Assembly: GCA_904063045.1 (NCBI GenBank)
Contig: CAJFCJ010000013.1
Coordinates: forward strand, 473,954-537,953
DNA: 64,000 nucleotides
From: Dimorphilus gyrociliatus
Taxonomy: Eukaryota; Annelida; Polychaeta; Dinophilidae
Reading direction: 5' to 3'
Under the pieces are notes generated by a model. That model did no database searches, was not told the DNA's origin, and saw only the letters and a program-made list of their open reading frames with translations. This document shows positions 37,815-49,512 of the stretch, piece by piece (the stretch's first letter is position 1; every line of letters begins with the position of its first letter). Both the position numbers and the translations under genes were made by a program.

Positions 37815-40448
37815 TCAGTCGTCAGGTAATGGAATATCTGGTATAATAACCCCATCCGCCAATTCACTACCCGATGAAAGATTTCTGAAAATAAACGTAC
37901 ATGAATAACATTTCTATATTTGCGAAAAGTTCAATTTACATACCCATCATTTACATAACCTCTTCCTGCTTTATCTTTTCCGTATCGCCTATCTCTTTCG
38001 ACATCAGATTCATCATTATCATTAGAATTTGAGGATCGACATCGCCGTCTATGGGAAGTTTTGTTATAACTTTTAGAACGGCTTCTTGATCCACTGCTTG
38101 AACTACTACTGGATCTGCCTCTGGATCTCTTCCATGATCTTCGTCGAGACCGGCTGTTTGATCTGGAGGAGGGTCTTCGTCTAGATATACTTCTCGATCG
38201 ACTCCGTTTTCTTTCAGATGATCTGGAATTGTAATTTTTATTGTTTCTCGATAAATTTGGTGATCTTGATTTGCGCCTGCTTTGATATCGATCTTTTGAA
38301 CGGTCTATCGATCTACTTTTGTCAGTTGATCTTCTTGAAATTCTTCCTCTCTGTCTTCCGCTGTCCAATGAATGACTCCTTGATCTCCTTGAGGTAAACG
38401 GTGATCGTCTTCGCTCAAACTCTCTGGAGCGATTTCTTTCTCGTGACCTACCATATCGATAACGGCGATCATTACCACGATTTTTACTTCTAGATCTCGA
38501 TCTACTTTCTGATCTTGAAGCTTTACGTCTATCATCACGATCCTGTCTCTCCCTGGAGGAATTTTTATTCGACATTCTAGAAGTGTAACGTCTTTCAGCA
38601 TTTTCGGATGGAACTCCAGTAGATATTTTCTTTGCTTGCTGGCTGTCAAGGCTTCGTGATCTGCTCCTCTCCCTTTTCTTCTTGGGGGATTCGGACCTGT
38701 TTTTATCCGATCGAACGGTTTTCTCCGGTTGCGGTTTACAGTCATCAGAGTGATGTTTTGGGGATTGAGATCTATCTCTGTCAGAGAATAATCTTCTCGA
38801 GGGAGATGCTTCATGTTTTTTTGAAGTTGATCCTCTACTTTCTGAGCGACTACTCCGAGAATGGGACGACGATGAATTATCTCTAAACCTATCCATCTTA
38901 TCACTATATCGTCCAGATTGTCTTTCCGATACCTTTCGATCAGGCGATCTATCATTTTCTGATTGCCTCCGGCGATCTCGCCAACGGTTCGGAGATCTTG
39001 ATCGCCTAGAACCATTTCTGCTACGATCATTTCGAGGAGCAGGTTGACGCCTCGGCTCGGTTTTCCATCTGAGATCATCGCTCGGTCTAGACTCATTTCT
39101 GCTTGGGCTATGTGTATTATATTTTCGAATCTCTCTTTTCCAATATGGTGGAGTTTGACTTCTAGATCTGGATGATCTTCTATAGCGTAATACTCCGTGG
39201 CCTTTAACAACTGTCCCATCACGATTGCATCTTCGCGGGCGTAGAACAGTATCTTTATTCAATTTTTTTTCAGACGTTTCATTTTTATCATCTCTATCTC
39301 TTAGGAAATTCGTCGATCCCCCATCAGGTATTTCTTCAGGTCGAACAGTAGAAAAATGCTGATTATCCTCGTCGTCTTTCTCCGACTCTTCGGATTCATC
39401 ACTTTCATCTTTATCCTTCTTCTTTTTCTTTTTCTTCTTCTTCTTTTTCTCTTTCTTTTCCTTTTTCTTCTTCTTCTTCTCTTTTTCTTTTTCCTTGCAT
39501 TTATCTTTCTTTTTTTTTTTCTCTATTTAATTCAAAAGTCAACAGCGGAAAATGTTAGAAAATAATATTAAAAACAAACAAATGCACTAATTAAAGTTTA
39601 AAATATTTACATACTTTCTTTTATTTCCCCACAGTCCGCTACAGTAACGTTAACCAAAGGTTTATCTTTACTATCTGTTTCCACGCCCTCAATTAGTTTA
39701 ACAACTTTTTCACCTTCGATAACTCGTCCAAAGACAACGTGTTTTCTAATAAGATCAATTAACTAAGGTTAATGATTAAATTAGCATTTACTAAAAATGA
39801 CCTACCCATTCAAGTGTGGAGTTGGCACAGTGGTTCTATGAAAGAGTAAAAGGAGAAAAAAAGATGAGTTTATTGAGATTCAAACAATACCAGAATTTAT
39901 TAAATATTACATGAAAAATTGAGATCCATTCGTATCTTTTCCTTTATTCGCCATACAAAGTAAATAAGGTTGGTCTAACCTCTCCGAAAGATCTTCATCT
40001 GAAAATAATATTAAAATACAGACTTTTCAGATAATAAGATAATGCTGTTAGAACAACCTTCGAAAGTTCCACCGTATATTGATTCACCACCAGTTCCATT
40101 CATATTTCCGAAATCTCCACCCTGGATCATAAAATCTTTTATAACGCGGTGAAAAATGCATCCTTTGTAATGTAATGGTTTTTGAAATCTTCGACTAAAT
40201 CCAGAGTCCCCTACAAATGAAAAATATTATTCTAATGTTACATTCTTCAGAAGGGATATCTGATTACCATTACAAAGCGCCATAAAATTTTCTACTGTCT
40301 TAGGGCATCTCTTGGCATCCAGTTCAATTACTATGCGACCAACTGTTATTGAAATTCGATTAATATACAGTATAATAGAAAGGTTTAGTTATTTACGTTT
40401 ATCATTGCCAGCAGTTATATCCAAAAAAGCTTTTGGCTTTTCAATCAT
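37815..40448 (-). CDS. PPIG: SR-cyclophilin, PPIG/NKTR type peptidyl-prolyl isomerase
   Basis: Exons on the minus strand are 40448-40397, 40342-40268, 40210-40058, 39998-39911, 39835-39806, 39745-39615, 39522-37944 and 37884-37815, giving 725 aa (human PPIG 754). Residues 1-176 are the cyclophilin domain with the active-site block [15 protein letters not shown], then [14 protein letters not shown] and [12 protein letters not shown] run of about 45 nearly pure Lys/Glu residues follows, then the moca-like [10 protein letters not shown] and some 400 residues of RS/SR dipeptides, as in splicing-associated PPIG and NKTR. The enzyme isomerises proline bonds, probably in nuclear speckles with the CTD of RNA polymerase II. 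The tiny last exon gives the acidic tail [10 protein letters not shown]. It is immediately convergent with MYCBP2. Confidence 0.92.
39415..39522 (-). repeat. A/G-rich simple tract coding poly-Lys/Glu
   Basis: A pure AAG/AAA/GAA tract inside the long cyclophilin exon. On the plus strand it appears as CTT/TTC low complexity with a spurious open frame. Confidence 0.8.
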
Positions 40449-41161
40449 CTTGATAAAATTTAATAAAATTATATTTTATTAAAATTTGGGTATATTTGTT
40501 TTACGTTAACTTTAAACAAATTGCCCTTCAATTTTCTATTATTCTCCAAATATAAAACTTATATTAGAAGATTAACTATCAACATCGTAGAAGTAAACTA
40601 CAAAATTTTGAAGCGGTGCCACAAGCAGAGCGAAAATATGCGCAGGAATAAGTGTCTATATCCGGTTTTTAACTTCCGCCAAGCTGACTCGCACAGAATA
40701 GTTTTCAAAAAAAATAATTAAATAAATGGGTACTAATTATAAAAATAAAATTTATAAAAATATAAAAAATATAATAACTATAAATATAATAAATTTTTTA
40801 ATTTATACTAAATAAGAAAGACTAAAAATGTTTGTGTCTACATATTACTACATTTGTTGCCTAGTAATCCCTCCACTAAATAAGTAAAAGTAAATTTAAT
40901 TGAAAATCTAAAGTTATAATCTATAAGAGACTTTTGATTTACTGGATACTTTTCTTTTCTCCTAAATGTCTACTGTATCAAGAGTGTCTATAACTTACTG
41001 ATAGTCTTTTGTATATTATTTTCAAAATAATAACAATCGTGCAGTATCAAGCAAACAACTATAATTAAATTAATAATATCTGCAGTTTTATTATTAATAT
41101 ATTAATATAAAAATGATCTTGTTGAGTTTTGATTAGATTAAGAAATTTTTTTCCAATATTT
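40449..41161. other. Intergenic, no gene seen
   Basis: AT-rich spacer upstream of the SR-cyclophilin. No clear promoter motif or coding frame. Confidence 0.4.
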
Positions 41162-41359
41162 TCATTTACTATCCGCTGAGAAATTAACTTTTTTTTGCTT
41201 TTCCTCAGTTATAGTATCACCCTGATTTCTTTCATTTTCCTCTTTTGCCGCTCTCTCCTGTCTAGAATCACAAACCAATTGTAGACAAGTAGCTAAATCA
41301 GTCGGTTCGAGCTCATTTTTATCTGTTTTTAATGAAGGAAATATTGAATAATGTATCAT
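41162..41359 (-). CDS. Small charged open frame, 65 aa, unproven
   Basis: An ATG-started frame downstream of the TUG gene on the same strand. The product is hydrophilic (CDSRQERAAKEENERNQGD) with codons like those of neighbouring genes and a possible acceptor inside it (ttaaaaacag), so it may instead be the last exon of a transcript read through from TUG. No signal peptide and no recognised family. Confidence 0.3.
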   Translation of the reverse strand: MIHYSIFPSLKTDKNELEPTDLATCLQLVCDSRQERAAKEENERNQGDTITEEKQKKVNFSADSK

Positions 41360-41468
41360 AAATACATCAACATTTATTATTACTAAAATGAATGAAACAC
41401 GGAGAATTAAATGGTTTATTAAGAAAAAAAATCATGTTCTTTTCTTTTCTAAATGTAATTTTATATTT

Positions 41469-42683
41469 TTAGTTTTTTGTTCCTGTCCATTTATTAATAA
41501 CCTTTAAGGCTTCTTCTTCAGTAGTCAATCTTTCAAGGACTTCGGTCGAAAGATTTACTTCCTCTTGTCCTATTACCTTTACATAAACCTTTGCTAAGGG
41601 AACTAATTTAGATTCAATAAGAGTAATATTTGCATTCTTTAAAATTTTTTTTGGTGGAGTAGTGTAAAGCTGAATTTCAAATTTCCCAGCAATGCATTTA
41701 GTTATGAAATTATAAACTGAATCTAAGCTCTCGGAAGGTTTAAAACAAGCTTGTAGAATTAAGCGATTAGAAAAGACAAATCGAATTATTGCTCTTTCAT
41801 ATATAGAAAATCTAGAATTCATCACTTCTTGTCTAAACTTTTGAGTTAGCAGTGGCTGGTTATAAGCATTTTCCACTGATGCCCGTAAAGCTTCCATCAT
41901 TTTTCTAACGTCATTGACAGTAACTTCGAAAAATTCGTCCGATTCTTCCAGTGGTTTAAAATCCGGAGCTTCAGCGGAATTGTATAACTTGGTTTCTCTA
42001 TCTAATAATTCGTCCACTACGCTACTCTCCTTATTATCAAGTTTAGCTACTGTAGGCTCACGTGCAACCGTAGTAGCATCCTCATCCATTTTAGGCTTTT
42101 TTTGCACTGGATCTGAAGTTATTTCTGATTCTGATGACTGTCTACTAGTATCCACTAATACTTGGGAATTTTCTGCAGTTAAGTAACGGATAATTGCCCT
42201 GCCTCCAAATAGGCCTAAATTTCGAAGTTGGGTCTTCTTAAGGGTCTCTTTACCAGCTATTCTCTCGGTTATATAGAGACAAACGTGATCTGAATCTTGA
42301 GTTTGTGCGAATACTCGTCTTACATCGTCCGTTGTTTTAGCTAAGCTTTCCTCTAGAATGTCCCATAAAGTCTTCTCAGGCCCGTGCTCTTGAATAGTTC
42401 GACTACCATCTTGAAATTGTATTGCTACCATAACTGGTTCTTCCTTTCTTTCTCCATCTGATTCAACTAGTTCCAACTTTGAGCGGTTGGGCAATCCGGA
42501 ATATCGAAATGATAATGTCAGATCAAGTTTCTTCTTTCCGTGCTTCAGTATATATTGACTGGGAGGTACAAATTTTTGCTTTAAACAAACTTCTTCCAGA
42601 ACTTGAAGCATTGAGCTTTTTGCAGTTACTTTTACTCTTTGCCAACGCCCATTCGGGCAGACGATTTCAACAAATGTTGACAT
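41469..42683 (-). CDS. ASPSCR1: TUG/ASPSCR1, tether containing UBX domain
   Basis: A single uninterrupted exon of 404 codons. Residues 3-75 are the first ubiquitin-like domain typical of TUG (FVEIVCPNGRWQRVKV, YILKHGKKKLDL). Residues about 84-165 are a second ubiquitin-like part (MVAIQFQDGSRTIQEHGPE). A Ser/Asp-rich linker precedes a helical segment, and a UBX domain covers about 300-375 (NRLILQACFKPSESL). TUG binds p97/VCP and retains GLUT4-type vesicles near the Golgi; it also affects p97 hexamer assembly. The absence of introns is striking beside its 24-exon neighbour. A splice acceptor lies only 2 nt before the ATG (minus strand, atcag|TAATG), joining this gene to the transcript of the IQ-motif gene upstream; see that entry. 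Confidence 0.9.
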   Translation of the reverse strand: MSTFVEIVCPNGRWQRVKVTAKSSMLQVLEEVCLKQKFVPPSQYILKHGKKKLDLTLSFRYSGLPNRSKLELVESDGERKEEPVMVAIQFQDGSRTIQEHGPEKTLWDILEESLAKTTDDVRRVFAQTQDSDHVCLYITERIAGKETLKKTQLRNLGLFGGRAIIRYLTAENSQVLVDTSRQSSESEITSDPVQKKPKMDEDATTVAREPTVAKLDNKESSVVDELLDRETKLYNSAEAPDFKPLEESDEFFEVTVNDVRKMMEALRASVENAYNQPLLTQKFRQEVMNSRFSIYERAIIRFVFSNRLILQACFKPSESLDSVYNFITKCIAGKFEIQLYTTPPKKILKNANITLIESKLVPLAKVYVKVIGQEEVNLSTEVLERLTTEEEALKVINKWTGTKN

Positions 42684-45600
42684 TACTGATAAGATACTTT
42701 TTGGGAAATATTTGTAGATATGTTCCTTCAGAGTTAGTTACAGATACAAAAAGAAACTCAATGTTTTCCGTTGACAACCTCTTTAGCAAAATATGGACAC
42801 TTACATAGCGGATTGGTATTCGATAGAGAAAACTACCGGAAACGCGACTGAATGTTTTGTGATTTTTTTGCGCGAAAATGTCATATGTTTTAAATACTAA
42901 TAACTTGCCTATAACAGCCCAAGCTTCTACACCATCAATAATAGGATTCATCCAAGTTGATCTTCTCTTTCCAGCAAAGCCAGTGCTTGGTGGCGGGTAT
43001 AGCTCAAAAAGTATTTCCACTATTTCATGCTTTTTGAACAGTGTTGTTGGCGTTAGATTTTTACCTATATTGAAAAAAAATTGATATTAGATATTTTTGT
43101 TTGACTAATTAACAAACAGTTATCATATCAATATTTACCTCGATATATAAAATCCAAGGCCTCTCTAACCTCAGGCAGCGATGGATATAAGTGACACTCT
43201 TTTAAAAAGTCCATTAATGAGCCTAACTCAATTTCTCCATTGAATTGGAGTTTATCAAAAGTTTGTTCATACTCTGTATAAAACAGAAATATATAGAAAT
43301 CATTAGGATAAAAGGCAGCTAATTAAAAAAATTATCAACTTCTTTTAGCATCCATGAAACGATCAACCTCGGATAGATTGAAAGGGGTTTTGGGCCTTTC
43401 AATACCATGACGCACTTGAATTCGACGGACTAGAGCTTTATACTGAGAAGTGAATTTTGACCAATCACTTGCATGACTTTGGCATTTTCTTCTTAATTTT
43501 TCCATATTACGTCTTAAAAGGAAACCTCTAACGGTACTTTGAATTTTTGTAGCTCTTTTATTGTATTCTTTAACATCTAAATGTTTTGGTGGATTGAAAG
43601 CGCTGCAGGCAAATATCCAAGTTAAATTGCATATAATTCAAGACAACTGAATTTAAATAAATCTTACTCGTATACTTCAACATGTGGCCCAATCCTAGAA
43701 AGTTTATCCTTCTTTGATTGATTTTCATTTAAAAGCGCTTTTTTAGTATTTTCTACTTTAAATTGCCGTAACTTTTTCTTCTCTTCAAGCCATTGTTGAT
43801 ACTCTCCCTCCCAATCGGATTGATCATGATCCGAGTTTCGATTGTTTATACCTTTTAATCGCTGTTTATGTGCATAATATTCTCTGTACGGAAATGTAAT
43901 TATTACAATTCTTATTGTAAACTATACAAAGAGTAGATACTAACTTTTCAGAATTAACTTGCGCCAATCTAGCATCCTCTCGTTTCATTCTAAATTCTCT
44001 TCTTAAATATAAATACCTTGATCTTGTAACATAACCACGGAAGATTCGTTGTATATCAACAGCTGCTTTGTGTCTTCTCGTTTGTTCATTAGCCAAACGC
44101 TCCTCGTTGACGTTATTAACTATTAAATAGTGAGCGATTGGCCGGCCAGAACATTTTTTCGAGCTCACTATTGATGATTTTGATTTTATAGTTGATGAAG
44201 ATAATGGGCGTTCCCCTCTTGAAGATGCCGAGTTCATTCTATTGACGGAATGTTGCCTTTCGGTTAGCTGCAAGCTTTCTGCCCTTGCAATTAGTTGTTT
44301 TTCGTCCATATCAAATTTTGCTGTTGGTACTTTTATTGAATTATAAACATCCTGTTGAGTGCTCCAATTTTCAGATGAATTATGAATTTTAAGGTAAGAT
44401 CCTGAATGACTCCTGTAGAGCTGTCCCTTAGATTTTGGAGTTCTATAAACTACATCAGAAGTTGTTGGCCTTGGCATGAAGCGCATCACATGAATACCTG
44501 GTGGAATTTCCCCAGGCTGTACAATCTTTCTTTGATCAGGCTTGGGGGAGGAATACTGTTTGGGTGTTGATCGTCTAAGCGTAGAACCCATTCGAACCTT
44601 CTTGTTGAGATTTGATTTTTTATTACCGGAACCAACAATTTCCAACCTCTCCTGTCTTGGTAACGGAAGTTTATCGGAAGGATTCATAGGTTGTCTCATT
44701 TTTCCTGGTTTCTTCAAACATCCTCCTCTCGTAACCTGATAATTATTCAAATCGGGATAAGGGCTTTTCGACTCAATTTTAGGAGAGGGATTTGGAAGGG
44801 GATTATGATCAAATTTTACGTGTTCACTGCCCAATTCCAAAGTAATTTCTTCTTTTAACTTTTCCGTCTCTTCCATAATTTCATTCGCTTCCTCCTCTTT
44901 CCACTCAGCCGTCTTTTGTTATGTAAATATTTTGTAAAGAATGTAGTAAAAGAATATGGTAAATTCTGTGTACCTCATAATTGTCATGCCATTGTTGATC
45001 ATTCGTTACTACAAAGTGATCTGTGGAATTCGGTACATTCATAACCGAATCGTGTCCTCTGTGAGAACAGTGATAATCACAACAGATAGAATGAATGAGA
45101 AGATAAATGCTAAAGAAAAAAACAAGAATAAATGGGGTACAAACCTCTCCTCTTGAGTGTTAATTGTTCTGGCACTTGGCAACCTGTCACCAACTGACAA
45201 AAAATGATAGATTAAGAAAGGATATACTAGATAAGTTAATACAAAAGTAAGAAAAATCTATTATACCCAACATAGACTTTGGGGCGCAAAATGATACGAA
45301 TTCCGTATGTTGAGGAGGTTGATTATCAATTTTTTTCATTTCCTATTTTTTACAAATTTATTTACTATTCGATTTTTCTATTGTCAATAAATAATTAATT
45401 TCGATATTTTTCTTACATGATATCCAAAATCAGAGTACTTTATCCTTTTCCTTCTCTTTTTGGACTTTTTTCCTAAACGTTGACTTGTTAGTAAAGTTTT
45501 AGAGATATTATCTTCAATAATAGTTGTTGTATGACTAGCGGCTTGACTCATCCTTTTATTCTTGCGGCTTGGCTGTGGATTATTTAAAATTAATAAAAAA

Positions 45601-48600
45601 TTTTCATATCTCCTTATCTTTTTCGTAATAATGAATGTGGACTATTTTAACGAGTAAAAAACATCATTATAAGCAGAAGAAAATATATGTATGAGAAGAG
45701 AAAAAATTTCTTTACCAGACTTTCTAATTCAAAGTTCAAGGCCTTCCGTCTTTCGGTAATATCCTTATTTAGCGAAGTTTGAAAGTATTAGTAAGTTTGT
45801 AAGAAAGATAGGAAGATGCTTTTTCATTAGAAAAACTCACATCATCTCTCGTCCAACGCTCCCGTGGTGTAGTGGGAGGCACTCTAGGTCGAATACTTCC
45901 TGTTGTACTACCCTGGCTCCTAAGAGATTTTCGTTCTTCGTCCAATTTTCTTACATAAGTATGATTTTCGAAACCTCTCTGAGAGCCTGATTTTATTGTA
46001 AATTTTCCAGATGAGGTATCCGGTGTTATTATTCCTCTCCAATCAACATAAATATCACCATCATTGCCGGAGATAGCTCCCGTACGATTGAAACTATCGA
46101 TGTTGGATTCTCTGTAAATTTGATAAAGTAGTTTTTTTTTTAGATACCAGAGTTTAATTTTGAAAATGTTTGCACTTTATGGAATAAAATAGGAAATTTT
46201 GTAAAATTAAAAAATATTTAAAAAAACAAAGTAATAATGGAAAAAAAAACAAAGTAAAATACAAAAAATAATATCATAATTAACTCGAAAATGCAATCGA
46301 AATAATAAAAAAATAAATGAAGATGGAGAATTTTTTCAAGGTATTTCTCAAATTTATTTTTGCACTCTCAATAACTTACGATCTTTCAAACGCGACCATT
46401 TTTTTTATCTTCTTTTTCATCCTACACTCATAATTTATACTTAATTAAACCGAATTCCAAAATAAACATAGCATAAAAGATTTTAATTTGTCACCTACCT
46501 ATCTGGTTCTGGTGTACAATGAGGTGGAATAGGATCCGATGAACTCATAGGACGACTACAAGAATTACTACTCTCTGATTTTGTCTCGTCTTTAATTGGA
46601 ATTTTCTCCAAAAGCGGCATATGGGAGTTTTCTCCCGCCATATCCTCTCCAACAGAATCAACAAGATTAACAACAGTTTTCAATTTAATACAATTTGAAG
46701 AATTATCTTTCTTTTCTATCTCACTACAAAAGTACACATTTCCATTATGATTATCATAATAAATAAAGGAGTCATTTTTATAATTAACCTTTTATTCACT
46801 GATTTATTAGCCGATAATAATCGATTTCGATCGTTTTTTCTTTGTGGAAAATAATTTTCAGTTTGAATTAAAAATTCAGTCAAAGGTTTCGATACTAATT
46901 CTCTTCCGGCTGGTTGGATATCATCTATATTCAATAATTGATTTAATAATAAATTAAAGAATTGAATAATTGATTAAATACTTTTAGTTGGTTGTACAGA
47001 AGCAAAATAGTTAATAACATCGCTAGTATACTCTTCATTCCTTATAAAACCGTCTGTATTTGGCTTTTGTAATTCGTCTACAGATTGTTAATTGATTATA
47101 TGTTGTTTTTATGGATTTAATATCAATTGTCAATACCTAAAATTTGCATATTTATATCCATATCTTTAACAACTCTTTCTAGTTTATTCATTTGAGCGGA
47201 TTTTCTTTCACTTGCGCTAAGAGGTCTTCCACTGGCGTCCGAAGCTGTGAAGTGTAACGGATATTTATTGACGAATAATGAATTAACTTAAAAGCTAAAA
47301 ATATTTTAAATAACGGAGAAAAAAAATACAAAAATAATATTCATTTCTTCCGTTTTAATCTATTGTGATAAAACAGATATTTATGAAAAAAGTCTAGCGG
47401 AAAGAGAAGAGATAAAGATTGAAGAAGATTTATTAGAGAAACGCTAAAATACAACTTTTTCAAACATTTCTTACCGTCTAAGCCGGAGAATGTTACTCTT
47501 TTTACTTTTATAAAACAATTCAAAGTTATTAGATGAAAATAAAAAGGGGGAAAATCGGTTATATAAAATTAATTTATTTTGACAAACAATGTAAACTTTT
47601 TTTTTTGTTAGTAAAAACTTTATTGTTGTTAACATTACAAGTAAAAATAAAGTAAAACGTACCTTTTGTTTTTGAGATTTGTTTATGTGTTTCGTTTCTC
47701 ATTGCGTCCATCTCTGATATTTGACGAGCAAGCGGGTTGACTAGATGGGAAAGCGGTAATATTGGCCTCTTTACCAATTCAACTTCTTGTCTATCATCTA
47801 TCCTCTCGGAATTAATAGAAGATCTTTTATATTCCGCAGTGCTCGGCCTCGATTCTTGTTTTATGAAAGATGAATTTTCTGAATTTGTCTATAAAATAAA
47901 GTAAACAATTATAGCGAATAAAACTATAAAATAGATAACAAACCGCAATTGTTGAAGCGGATTGAGGTCTACTAAGCCGTAAATCTTCCAGAAGAGCTTC
48001 GGGAGATGTTTTAAAGAGAAAAGAAGTTTTAGATTTTGAGTCATTCTCAGTCGTGACCTTATCTCTACCAAAACGCTAAAAAATCAAATACAAAGAGAGT
48101 GAAAAAAAAACTTATTAGGTTCTCCAATCTTCTATTTGGCAGATAAATATTACCGGTTTGGCGTAAAGAACGTGCCTATTCCCCAAATACCAGCCATATA
48201 TTTTTCTAAAGTTTGATATTTGCAGTTTGTGCTCTAATCTGTTTCCGAGTAAAGAAAAATCATTAATATTAATAATCTAGGGTGCTAAAGACTATAGATC
48301 CATTTAAAGATTTCATAGCAGAGTTATTTAAACCTATTAAAAGATTAGTAATAAAGACGAAAGCTTTCGACAAAAGGGAGAATATCTATTGATTGTATTG
48401 TTTAGTTGTGTTGTTATTTGTTTGAATCTTGAAAGATTAGAGATTAGCAAAGTATTTCTTAAGGAAGATTACTTACCCTAGAGTCTCCAGCATCATTCTG
48501 ATGAGCATATAATAGAAGTTACTATCATGATGTAGTTGATCACTTTGTAGGAAAAGTTATATAAATTAGTTTTAACAACTTTCTACAGCATAATTTATTT

Positions 48601-48835
48601 ACATTGAATCCTTTGGTGTGCCTGTCAAGTGCGCAAGTTCTATTTCTCTAAAATGCTGGTTTATTTCTGCATGCAATTCTTTAAATTCTTTAATTTTCAT
48701 TAGCTAAACGTGTTTAAATTATGAATATACAATGCTAGTGTAAAAGAAGAAAAAGACTACTTTGCACGGTTCCAATCTCTTCAATCCCCGGCTGATTGTA
48801 TTTATTCTATCCAAAACAGATGGTGGAGCGGGCAT
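42683..48835 (-). CDS. IQ-motif protein, 1,283 aa, family not recognised
   Basis: Minus-strand exons, phases all consistent: 48835-48761, 48703-48603, 48542-48477, 48238-48154, 48075-47944, 47888-47663, 47504-47475, 47244-47137, 47077-46982, 46924-46789, 46723-46499, 46421-46380, 46111-45841, 45763-45716, 45572-45417, 45342-45267, 45193-45145, 45058-44974, 44912-43945, 43883-43668, 43602-43340, 43273-43139, 43064-42805, then a stop at 42685-42683. Two IQ motifs bind calmodulin or similar: AAVDIQRIFRGYVTRSRY near residue 965 and ATKIQSTVRGFLLRRNM near 1090. The N-terminal 130 residues look folded and helical, the middle 500 disordered. The C-terminus has STWMNPIIDGVEAWAVIGK. There is no kinase, motor or membrane segment; a ciliary or centrosomal protein is my guess only. 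The last donor (gtaagtg at 42804) joins TAT to TAA, so the stop exists only after splicing. Without it the frame ends at 42667. Confidence 0.8.
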
Positions 48836-49512
48836 TTTAGTTGACAAAAAAATATATTAATTTTCATATATTGATTGTCAAAACTCTTTTAATGTGTTAT
48901 TCAAAAAAACAGCTCTTCAAAGTAAAAACACTCCACACTGCTCTATTCGGTTTGCCCGCCATTTTGATTTGTTGTTATGGAAATAGCAGTTGTCATACTT
49001 CCGGATAAAATTGTATTCTCTTCGATAAAAGTTTATTTAGTCTCTAGTATTTGACAATGTACAACCCTAAAATTTTCCAGACTAATGTACGATGATTTAG
49101 AAGGAAACTTCCGGTTAATTCCCGCCCTTAGAACAGTGATAACATTGATAAAGTTATCTCTTCCTTTTAAACATTTTCATTCATCAAATATAATTGTTCA
49201 AACCCTATCTAAACTAATTTTGTATGCCCTATTGCATAGATAATAGTCTTATCTTCAACTTTCTTTTGACATAAAATAAATACAAGTGAGAATTAGCTAC
49301 CGAAAATTCTTTATTTATTTATGATTATCTAAAGAATAAATAGTGTATTGTTGAGAAAGGACGAATAAAAGAATATAAAGGTAATTTTTATTCATTTATT
49401 TATAATTTATTAATTTATAGATGAAAAAAATGAGCAATTGGAAAGAGTCTTGGTAGAAGTTTTTAATTAGTAGTTGTAGAATATTCAACACAACAATTAG
49501 AAAAAGAAGCTT
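48836..49512. other. Intergenic, promoter of the IQ-motif gene
   Basis: No supported exon. It contains the start region of the IQ-motif gene on one side and the 3' UTR of the calpain gene on the other (AT-rich, several AATAAA-like strings near 49340-49400). Confidence 0.4.

Noticed and set aside
38305-39222. Second long minus-strand frame in the SR-cyclophilin exon
   Set aside because: A shadow of the RS-repeat coding sequence in another frame.
39356-39565. Hydrophobic plus-strand frame
   Set aside because: Complement of the poly-Lys/Glu tract.
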